DNA of 64,000 bases, taken from NCBI GenBank assembly GCA_947652115.1, contig OX393569.1, positions 5,470,457 to 5,534,456 of the forward strand. The letters are read 5' to 3'. The notes beneath the pieces were generated by a model. It had not been told where the DNA came from. It made no database searches and worked only from the letters and a program-made list of their open reading frames with translations. How positions within the stretch are numbered: the first letter of the stretch is position 1; each line of letters begins with the position of its first letter. Both the position numbers and the translations under genes were made by a program. Origin of the DNA: Blastomussa wellsi (Eukaryota > Cnidaria > Anthozoa > Scleractinia > Plerogyridae). Below are positions 46,401 through 58,400 of this stretch, piece by piece.

Positions 46401-49400
46401 AATAGCTTGCACAGGTTACAGCTGCCTTGTGTAACTTTTTTCGTTTAATAAATGTGAAATTGTGCGTATATTTGTCACTTTCAATAAATTAATATAGAAT
46501 GTCATGAAAGAAAAAACCTCCATGTGTGTTCATTCCTTTTCAGTATGCCATAGAGGAGGGGGTTTGACAAGGAATGGTTATTTTGGTCGCTGAGTTATGT
46601 CTTTTCTTCTTTGTTGTAGAGTGATGATGGTGACGAGGAGATGAAGGGTGACATTGACTCCGTGCGTGGTTTATTGGACAGGCTGAAGGACGAAAAGGAG
46701 AGAGAACTTCTTAAAGAGGTGAAGTGTTCACGATCATGAGAAACATGTTTGCATGGGTTGGTTAAGTTGTCCACAGGCAGTACTCCTTAGCATGGTTACG
46801 TTGGAGCAATGTACCATATTTTCACGATTACACACCGGACCGCGCATAAGCGCTGGTTTAACGTAAATGCCAGACCTGTCATGTTAAGTCTGTAAGTAAA
46901 CGCCCTGGCATTTAATCAAGTCCCCAACGTTTATTTGAATTTGGCATTACATATTAACTGATTCTTGTTCACAAGTAGGTATTTAATCATTTAGTTTCAC
47001 AGGCGAACACTATTCATCAGTTTTTCACCTGCACATCCAGCAAGTAATCGACCAAGTTGGTGGCATTTCAGCTTTGTTTTGGTGAACGATTTCATTAAAT
47101 TTTGCCTTAAATTCTTTAATTTTATGTAAAATCAGGCTTCAGGCATTGGTGGGGCATTTGATGCTAAACTGAAATTTTCTGTTCAAATACCACACACCCC
47201 AGGGTATTTGTGGATGGTCAAAAGAGTCGCAACATTTCTATAAGATGTTGTTAGAAATCCGCTCCCTAAATCTCCAACCTATGCCCCCCTTTTTCTCCCA
47301 CCTTGTAGTTTAACATTGACAAGGTGCATAAGGTACATGTAGATTTACCTGTAACACTGCATTCTTGTGGATTGCCTTCATTTGCTTGTTAATAATTATT
47401 GTGACTGGCAATATTGTTATTGACTCCTTTAGACTGGTTCAACTTCTGCTCTAGAAGCTGGAATTAGTAGTTCAGGTATATTATGCTATATGTCTGAATC
47501 TATATTTCTTAGAAACAAAGCGAATAGGCCATTTCTGAGTTCTCTTTTGCCTCAGTGTCAGAACGAGTCTAAGTATGAAAACATTGCATCTTCATTCTCT
47601 TGCAAAACGAGCTCATTTCACACTTAGACTCGTTTTCAAACAGAGGTAAAAGGGAACTCGGAAATGGCCTATTACAATGCGAGCTAATTGAAACGTTACT
47701 TATTTAAATAAACACAATACATAAATGGCATCTAGTTTGTAGTTTAGCAAAACAAGTTACAAAATGATAGTGATGATCATAATTCAGGGCTCGAAAAAAA
47801 CCCTGTCCGTTCATCCGGGACAAATAGATTTTCCGTTCGGGCAAGTAACTTTCTCACCTTCCTTGCCCGATGGGCAAGGACCCAGGCAAGCCGTTCGCTG
47901 ACTAAATTTTTGATAATGATTTTGAGAAGAAAAGGTAAGCTTTAGGTTGAAGGGTAATCAAGTGTTTAGATGAAGCTTGGCAAAAATTACAATTTATAGT
48001 GTTGTTTTGTTGATTGCATGACGCGTGCTCACGGCTCAGAAGTGGTTGCCCAGCACATGATCAAATTCTGCCCCGATCAAATTTCTTTCCATTTCTTTTT
48101 CAGTATCTCTGTACAAAACTTAACTCAAAAAATCCAAAAAAACATTAGGGTGCCATAAGACGTATGAAAGCAGTCAGTCCAAAAAGTTCAGTGACATTGT
48201 ATTGGGAAAGCTGATAATTGTTATAGAGTATCTGACAATTTAGCGTACACACTACTTCAATGTGATTATAACAGTTTCCGTACATGTTAATTATTACAAA
48301 CCGTATGACTTCACAAAAAGAGGAATGAAGAAGTTAAAAATTGTGGAAGTATTACTATATAATGGCGTAAACATTAAAGTGATCAGCACTAAGGGGACTA
48401 CAGTCAAGATGGGTTTATTATATTAAAACATGCCTGTAGTTTGACTTCCATTCTTTGGTTCATGAATTATTAATCAGTTTGAAAACTTGGGCAAGCAGGG
48501 AAGTGCCCCAGGCAAGCAAAATTTGAGGGTTACTTGCCCAATGGGCAAGGTGTAATTTAATTGTAAGGTATTTTCGGTTTTAGCAATAATTTATCTTTCT
48601 AACTCTGTTACTTCACACCTCTTCACAGTTCTGTTCAGTAAGATTGCACATTTCGTGAAACCAAATTTCATTCCAATATACACTCACTAATAGGTAATTG
48701 TGAAGAAGAGCTCCCCGAAAAACCTGTCAGCCAACTGTCGGTCGACTGTTGGCCGACAGATTACCGACAGGTTACCAACAGGCAACCGACAGCTAACCGA
48801 CAGCTACCGACAGGCTACTAACAGTTTCCCAAAGAAGAAAATTTGTTGTGAAAACACATAGTCAACATGACCCAGAAACGGTAATCCTGATAAACATCGC
48901 CTACTTACTGATCGTAGTCTATCCAGTATTCACAGTCAGTATGAGAAGGTCTTTCAGGTTCTTCGCGATAACCACTGCAGCATGGCCAATGCGTTTCGTC
49001 TCACTGGATGTCCAAGGAGCACCATCCGGGACTTCGTGGTGATTGCCGGGGTAAAGATCGTTGACCATCGAGAGCATGATTGTGTTATCCGTGATAATGT
49101 TGGCTCTGTGAAAGAGCTGGAAGCCATCTGCAGAACAAGACTTCGGTGCTACTTTCCAGTCATGGCAACCCTGCGGCGTGAGGGGAAGCTGTTACCTCTG
49201 AAATTCAACGAACGGTTCTATGAGTGATGCTGTTTCTCCCTTAACCAAAAAACGGCTCCTTTAGGAGCCACCAAGTTTACAAAAGTCAATGACCAACATT
49301 AAAAAATGATTCCACTCAATCTATGACAAAACAAAATAAAAACATGACTTTAAGAAATACGTAAAAAAAAATATGTGTACGACTTGACCACCAGAATAAT

Positions 49401-52400
49401 TCGAGAGGGATTGGGACTGGTTTTTCGGGGAGCTCTTCTTCACAATTACCCACTAAAATGAGGTTCTATTTCTTGAAAGATTGTTGTAACAAATGCTTAA
49501 TTACTTAATTGCTAGTCTTTCACTTTTAATTAGTTCCAGACGTGAAGCAGGATGCCCTGATTGGTGAACTTCAAAAGAAATCGACATCCCTGGTGATGAA
49601 TTTGAAGTCAGTTGTCAAAACAAAGGACTCCCCGACAAAGACAAGTGCTTCTAGCCAAAGAGGTTCTACTCTGCAGAGTGATGGAGGAGACACTTCCAAA
49701 GTATCACAAAAGAGAAAACAGGATTCATTCCTGGTGGAAGTGCAGGAGAGGGCAGAGGTGATGTATTTGGATTTCATTTCATCTCTTGGTTTTCTTTATA
49801 ATTATAGTATTGCTAAGAATTTCCAGTATTAAAATTCTAATTTGGCACCAAGGAACTTTAAAATAAAGTGTATATTAATGGAAAAGAGTTCAATACAACA
49901 CTACAGCGGCCGGCCATGAGAAACTAGAGCGTGGGGTCCACGTGATATCAGAAACCGCTGACCGCAACGGTAACAAATTCACTACAAACTTGATACAAAA
50001 TACAGTAAAGTTGAAATGTTCAGTTCTCATTCTTAAGTCTCTTTGACAGTGTTCACACTTTGCACCCATGCACTGTTACCTGTGCACTAGAAAAAAATAG
50101 CGCCGTATTCACAAACTGGAAATGAATGTACCAATACTGTCCAGTGCCCGAGACCTTGAACTCAAATTCTGTGGTGGGAACTTGAAAAAGAAGTGTGTTG
50201 TTCACTTCAGTGCCCAGCAAGAATCGTACTCGGGCACCAAGTGTGAACACACTGCATTAGTGGATCTTTTATACCCTTCATAAGTTAAAAGTATCCGCTT
50301 GGAAAATGTGAAACGTTAACCTTGTTTGCCAGTCGTGTACAGTTGGAAAAATTTATCATTATTACATGGTTCTAAATGAATCCTTCACTAATTGACAAAG
50401 CGTGTGTTCATAGGTGATAAGTAAAAGTGCACGGAAAGCCCCTGAAACGATGGTGTCATCAATGGGACAAAATATTGAGGAAGATCCTGATACGGTAAGA
50501 CTAGTTAATGTATAACTCTACTAGAGGGGGGGGGGAATAGTATGGAGTGTGAATAATTTATTCTGGGATAGGAATACTGGTCTATAGCTGCCAGGGTAAA
50601 AATCATGTGCAAGCAATGTTTTAATTTGAATTGAAGTGAATAATTGATTCTGGGATTGGAATACTGGTCTATAGCTGCCAGGGTAAAAATCATGTGTAAG
50701 CAATGTTTTAATTTCATGTTCTCCATGTGAGGATGGTGATGATGAACGATGATGATGATGATGACGATGATGATTATTATGACAATGATGATGATGGTGT
50801 TGACCATGTTGACAATGGTGATGGTGGTAATGACGATGATGATGATGATGGTGGTTTTGATGATGATGATTAATGATCAGAAGAAAATCTAAAAATAAAT
50901 CAGGCTAGGAAATGATTTATCCATAAAGAACAATTGTTTAACTCTTGGGTGAGCTGGCTTTGAAGAGGTTTGCTGCTGGTGCCTTAGACATCACCAATAC
51001 TGCTGAAGTCTACCTATCAATCGCTTATCTCACATTTTCATGAGTCATAGCAATAAACTAGACAGGCACAAAGCAAGAATATCTGTAAGCTATTTTATAA
51101 ATTATGCACAGCAAGTTTGCCTTTCATGTGGATAATCTCACTCTTTCAGTATTGTCCACTTGCAGGAGGAGTTTCTCAGGAAGATTCGGGCAGCACCCAC
51201 CACGTCAACTGATTTGCATGTAAGTAAATAACACCTTTTTTTATTTGATGTTATAATTTTCGAGATGTTGATAGACTTATCCTGGTGCTTTCTTCTTGCA
51301 GATGGAGGAGAGTGGGACAAGAGTTCAGAGAAGTAAATCTGCTTCAGAGGTTGATTTCTCAGTTGTAGTACCGGTAGGGCTTCACTTGGCTTGTCACGCA
51401 CTATTCTCTAACTTGTCACACAATCTTCATTGTTTTGAATCATTCCACATTCTTTTCTTTTAGTACATTTCAAAAACTCATTAATAATTCATAAAGGAAA
51501 TACAAAAGAAATTAATGTTTAATGAGTGTCTTTATATCTGATAAAGACACGGCTAAATTTTAGAGACAATTTTCTCCACAATATTAATAATAAACCCGAT
51601 GATTATTCTACAAATGAATAGATCTATCACAAACGTTTTTGGAGCTGTTCCAAAAACACTCGCAGCAGTGTTTTATCAGGTTTAAAACACTCGGCTCTGC
51701 TTTGTGTTTTAAACATGATAAAACACTGCTGCAAGTTTTTTACACATTACACAAAAAGCTATAATTTTGTTGCAGCATTCGTCGACACTGAACCTTGAAC
51801 TTCAAAAATCTAAAATCACGCTTGGAAGGTCAGGCTCATTAAAAGGACGAAGGAAACCGACAGCAGCAGTCAGACGAAAGAGTCTGAAGTCAAGCTTAAA
51901 TGATGAATGGGACGAGTCATTTGTCATCAGCGAAGGAGAGGAGTCGTAAGTATTATAATTTAAATTTGTATAGAAATGAGAAAGATAAAATCTCTTGTCA
52001 ATGATTATCTCCTTCAAGGCTGTTGTTGGGGATGTCATGGAACATGGGTGGCATTGCATGACATTCAAAACGTGGCTGCGAAGGAGATTATTGTCCCCAA
52101 TCCATTACCGCCTGACACTGGTTGGAGGCAATGAGCATAGGGCGACTTACTCCAAGCTAGCGTACTTTGATCTGCGAGAGTCAGCCATGTCAACGTGTTC
52201 ATTGAAGAGATATAGGAAAGATCATGTTTAGCTGAATGATTATTTCGAAACTTACCAAGCTATGGCTGCCGATATGTAGCAATATTTAATCCCTGATTAT
52301 TTTTATTTAAATTTAAACTCTCCAACCTAAATGTATTTAAATTTAAACCACTATTTATTTAAATTTAAACATTTCAGCCAAAATAAATTTGTAATTTAAA

Positions 52401-55400
52401 CTGAGTTTCATTTAAACTTTGTTATCAAATTCATTTAAACTTCGAGTGAATTTTTATTTAAATTTAAACTGTAAATTGATTTAAACTTCGACAATGTTTT
52501 ATTTAAACTTTTTTTTTCATTTAATCTTCCTGGGGCGAGCTCGGCCATAGTTAGCCTCGCTTTCGATATTGACTTGGAGCGGCCATTTTGTTTTATCGAG
52601 GTTTGAAAGTGCGTTACATGCTACATGCTAACAGCAGATTTTCCACCGATTTCCCACTTTATTTCGTGAAATGGCTGACGAGGTGGAAACATTTTTAAAG
52701 TATGTTCTAGAGAAAACCGAGGAGATTGTGCTTCAGCAAGAACAACGAGGTGATCGTGAGAACTTTCTCAGTGAACTCCTGACACATTTGGATTTACTTG
52801 GTAACACAGTGCAATTATTGCATGATGTAAGCAATATTTCTTCTTTGGACCACGAAGATTCGAAGAAATGGACTGATTTAGAGAATGTTTTTGCTGAAGT
52901 TGAGAAGGAGTTCTTTAGTCTTTACAATTTTCATCGGCATCGCGAACCCACAACTCCTTGCGAGCTACCATTGTCAACTGTGGACACGAAACGTCCTGGA
53001 AGGCCAGCCTACTATATTCCAAAGGACGTTTTGATAGAGCTACGCGGGCTAAACTTCTCGTGGTGCAAGATCTCACAAATGTTTGGAGTGTCGAGATGGA
53101 CTGTGACACGTCGCGTACAAGAGTATGGTCTGTCGGCATTGCAGCAGTTTTCCAACATTTCAGATGATACAATTGACAATATAATCAGGGATTATATGTC
53201 ACGTCATGGTTCCACCACTGGTGAGCCTTTTATGACAGGTTACTTTAGGTCACTTGGTCTACATGTACAAAGAAGCAGAATACGTGCTGCATTGAATAGA
53301 GTAGATCCCCGCAACACTGTTCTTAGATGGGGTGCTTTAGTTTCAAGAAGGAGATACTTTGTACCATGGCCCAATTCCCTCTGGCATCTAGATGGACATC
53401 ACTCTCTCATTAGGTGGAAGTTTGTGATCCATGGTTGTTGTGATGGAAAATCTAGGAAGATAATGTTTATGAGGTGTAGTACAAACAATCTGGCAGAGAC
53501 GGTCTTGGATCTTTTCAAGAACGCTATTAACGAAAATCGTGGGTTATGGCCCTTACGCATACGCGTAGATTATGGCGTGGAAAATGTTTTGGTCTGTGAT
53601 GAAATGGTTGCCCACTGGGGCGAAGGGCGACGTAGTTTTATTGCAGGCTCTTCCACAAGCAATCAACGCATAGAAAGACTTTGGCGGGATGTCTTCAGGT
53701 GCGTCTGTCACTTCTTTTACTTTCTCTTCTATGCAATGGAACAAACAGGAATTCTAGACATTGAGAACCCAGTTCACATGTTTGCATTGCATTTGGTCTA
53801 CACTGTAAGAATAAATTTTGCCTTACACGAGTTTGCTTCGATGTTTAATAATCATGGACTTTCAACTGAACATAATTGGTCTCCCAATCAAATTTGGCTA
53901 AACGGAATCCTTGATGAAAACAATCCATTAAATTCAAGTGAAAGCTTTCATGAATCCGTCGATCAGTTTTATGGTGAAGATCCTGATGGCCCACATCCTC
54001 AGGCAGATGATGATGGAGTTGTTGTTGCCCCTGTAGAAATTGCCCACAGCAGGGAAGTATCAGATTTTGTTTTACAACTGGTTGATGTTAACAGGCCATC
54101 AAACCAAGCCGGAATTGATATTTACAGTACAGTTCTCACACTGGTTGTTCAAAAGCTGGATGAATACGTCGATCAGTAAAAATGCGAACTCTGTTTTTGT
54201 CCTTGACAAATGACCATACAAAGAGTTTTCTTTGTGTTCACCCTTTGACAATCGCGTGTGGATATTTCTATTGAGGAAATAAGAAACAAACCCGTGCGAC
54301 TTTGAAGAACATTTAAAGTACCGTATACGTATCATGTATCGTACCGAGTACCGAACCTCGTTTTTTCGGGGGAGGGGAGGGGGCGCTTATTTCAAATTTC
54401 AAGTTTTAGGCGGGGTGCTCGAAGTGGGGCGCTTATTGGAAGCTGGGCGCTAATTCGAGCATTTACGGTATGCTGTTTTCGATATTTAATGTTATTGTTA
54501 TTGAATGATATACCTAGCTTATGCAAGGCTAAAGGTCACAGGTCGAATCTGTACTTGTTGTTCACCCATATATTTAACCCATCTGCCCCTACACACATGT
54601 TTTTCAAGACATTCTGCACTTGAGTATAGTTTACACAGGAAGCAACCAAGTAATGAAACCACAACACATGCTCCAAGAAACAAGAACTTTAATAACGTAC
54701 ATACCTATTTGTTAACATCAACAAATCACTAACAAGCCTTCATAGCTGTTAGCAAACTTAAAATTTACTGTTTGATTGATGTTGTGAGGCTGTTTAAATA
54801 ACTGAGACCTCAACTGACTGAGTACTGATAACTCACACCTAAAAAAACCAATGAGTAATTACAAGTAGACAACATTTGGAAAAGGTCTTATGATCAGTGT
54901 AAAATTTCAATGGAATCACAAATGGTTAAAAAATAACTGTTTCACGCCAGTATTAATTTTAATTTCATAATGTCTAAATGACATAACTGTGCAAAACTGA
55001 ATACTGTGAACTTGGATTTTTTATTTATGGCATATGTCAGTCCTTGTTCAGAGAGGGAGACAATCAGATTCCCAATGATTTTAGCTGCAAAGCACACTGT
55101 GTAACTAGGTAACTACCGTAGAAATTGAAAACTACACCATTCCAAAATGCGCATTGGCGAAAGCGATGTCATAAACCTGAAACAGGCTGTTTTCCTCCGG
55201 CAGTGGGGAAGCAAGTGCACCGATGGGCAGTGAAAGCACATTGCTGCATGCACGTGCTGTAGGGACGTAGTTATACGGCAGATGGTCTGATGACTGCAAT
55301 TCCTGTATATAAAAAAGGAATACCAACATTTTTTGTTTTCAATATTATAAAAGTTTTCAGGGGCAGATAAAAAAATAAAAGAGCAGTAACAGAAAAACTT

Positions 55401-58400
55401 ATAAACTTTCGTTCCAAAGGTTTTCCATACTTCACATACTACCACGCCCAACGAAAATACTGTTTAGCTTTCCCTGTTTTCTCAAACGGATAGTAACGCC
55501 CACTTTCTTGAATATGTTTCTTATGACCTTCAGTGGAAATGGTAATGGATTTTTCTGGAACTAGACTTTTATTTAGATTTAAGGGATTAGTCAAAAAGTA
55601 TGGGGGGGGGGGTGGGCTGGAGGAAAAAGGGGGTGGGTCATCAAGTTTTCAGCCTTTGCAAAGGGGTGGGTCAGCTACTAGAGGTGGGTCATGATGGTTT
55701 TCTGACTGGAAACTTCTCTCAGAAGCCTGGATATGCTATTTCAGAGACCTTAATTTTCAAAATCTCCCTGGTACTCGATAATCTATGGTTTAATAAAACA
55801 TTATATAAAGTATTTTTGTATATACATGTAACAATGGCATACCTCAGGTTCCTCTTCACATTCAAATTTGAGGGATGGGTGTATCACAAATCCCAGAACC
55901 GGTTCCTCTTCAGCTCCAGTGACAAATGCCAAGATAGAACTCAAAGTAATTGGCTCTCTCCTACCACTGGCAACTTCTCGCACATACTTCACGAACAAAG
56001 CATAAACTCTCTTTTCTTTGATGTATGCTGTGGATCCTTCTTCAGAAAATTCAGGGGTCAACAAGTTGATAAGCATTCTTGCAACTATTTTGTGATTTCC
56101 AGGTGTTAGCAAATGAAGTAAAATTGGCACCTCTTGCATGACATTTGCTAGTCCAAAAACATTTAGTCCACGCTGGATATTAGCAATGCATTTATCCTTT
56201 GTTTCTGTTGTCAGTTTCTGAATGACATCAACTGGCATAAAAGTTGGAAGCTGACCATTTTGCAAAAGTGCAATGCCTACCATTAGGCCTACAAAATAAT
56301 ACTGGTCTGACAGTAATTCTCGAAGCCCACTGTCAAAGTACTTTTCATTCATTGCAGCATTCATGAGACGGATCCATTCCTTCCTTGGACCACCAAGATC
56401 CTTGGCTTTCTCGCCGATGAAGTCTACCTCAAAAGTCATGTTGAAATTCTCTATGGATGCCAGCTCTTGAAAAGTGGTTTCTAATATGTTATGTCTGTCT
56501 ACACAAATATAGTTTGTGTCCCCTTCCATTAGATCTGAGTCACTGGTTACATCCAAGTTACGCCCTTGGACCAGCTTTTTTTGAAGGAAACGTAAAATTT
56601 CAACTGGATCCTTAAGTCCAAGAAGATGGATTTCGTGGATCAACTGAGAGGTTTCTGGGCTTGCAGTTAAATTAGACTTCTGATCTTCTGCTTGAGCATC
56701 TGGGGGGTTCTCGCCACTGATACCAGGAGTTTGATTAGCTTGGCTTTCTAGTGAATTCACTGAATCTGACTCCTGATCTTCTGCTTGAACATCTGGGGGG
56801 TTCTCACCACTGATGACAGGAGTTTGATTAGCTCGCCTTTCTAGTGAATTCAGTAAATTTGACTGCTGATCTTCTTCTTGAACATCTCCATGTTTTTCAA
56901 CGCTGTCCCATGCTGAGTTAAGTAGATCGTCACTCATTTCATCTTGGGCACCGTACACGAACTGATACCACTTCTTAACTTTGACATACAACAAACCCTG
57001 GCCAGCCATTTTTTTAATCACTGCATAATTGTACTCTGCTCCTGGGCCCAGTTGAAGTGTCGTAACCTTTTTTTGACGGACTTTAACAAAATCAAAATCA
57101 TTTGTGCCAAGTAGGGGAAATTTTGCGTGCAATGATTCTTGTAATGCTTTACGGATGGTAACTTCGTTGTCAAACTCGTCTAATAACAGGATACCGTTGG
57201 CGATCACAGAGTCCCACTTCAGATAGCAAGCTTCACCTTCCTCTTCATCATCGAGGCATTTAAGAACTGCAAATTCCACTGCTTTTTCTTTCTTCGGTGC
57301 ACTCTTAGGTGGTTTGGCACGCTGATATGTGCTTCCAGACGCTGCTCTCAACCTTTCTTGTCTGTTCAATCGACGACATAGCCCGGAAGACGTGCTTTCC
57401 CGTAGCATTCCATGTGCTCTTCTCAAAGTTTCGTTGATGGTTGCCGTCCCTGAGTTTACAGTACTGGTACTGGTGCTTGTTGTGGGATTTTCAGAAGAAA
57501 GCAACCTTGACGCTTCGCTGAGTATTTCTGATAATCTATTCTTTACTTGGTCTTCCATGATACTAAACAACAAGACACGAAAGACACTAAACAACAAGAA
57601 CAAACTCGCAAAACCCCGCGAAAACAAAATGGCTGCCGTTGATTTGACATGTGACCTGTACAGGACCGCAAATGATCCCGACCCGCAAATGATCCCAGGA
57701 CCGCAAATGATCCCCAAATTGGACCGCAAATGATCCCCGGACCGCAAATGATCCCCAAATTGTACCGCAAATGATCCCGTACCGGAAATGATCTACTCCT
57801 CGTAAACGCTGGAAAAGCGTGGACTTGGGAATAGAGACAGTGGATTAAAAAATCCCGGAGCGGAAAAAGTCCCCAGATTGTACAAAAAATATTCCCGGAC
57901 CGGAATGTTCTACTCCTCATAGCTGAAGGAAAAGTGTGGACTTACGAATTTAGAAAATTCATTAGTTCCATAGTTTGGTTTTGTGTTGTCTTTTGTTTTT
58001 CTAATTTGTGGCCGTTTGCGTGTGAAGAAAACTAAGCTGCGAGCAAAGGAGGAGAGACGGTGGAAACAAATTGCCGCCGTATTGAGCGCTAGCGACCTGC
58101 AATCTTTAAACATAATTTTCAATGTTGGTACAAGAAGAAAATCCCTTGGCGCAGAAATATGGAGCAACAGAAATAAATAAACTTTCGAAGGAAACCATTC
58201 TTTACCTAACCTTCCTTGCTATTCTTACTTTTTTGTGTTTAAACGTCGCGCTGTGGGAATTTTGTTTTACGCCATTAGATTACAAAAGCAACCGGAAATG
58301 CAAAACTGACTTGATGATGATTTACCACTCATACGCAGTGCGTATCGCTTTGGTGCTTTGAACGCCTGACATAATTTTCCTATCCATCAATCATTAACCG

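Noticed and set aside
51995..52231. 78-codon + strand frame before the large transposon
   Set aside because: No domain recognised and no splice sites linking it to gene 4 exons in phase.
55600..56109. 169-codon + strand frame over the HECT gene
   Set aside because: It is antisense to the HECT coding exon, which has clear domain motifs on the other strand.
57559..57747. N-terminal extension of the HECT frame
   Set aside because: The extra codons translate the nested GACCGCAAATGATCC repeats (RSGDHLRSN, GIICGPG); the ATG at 57558 is the better start.
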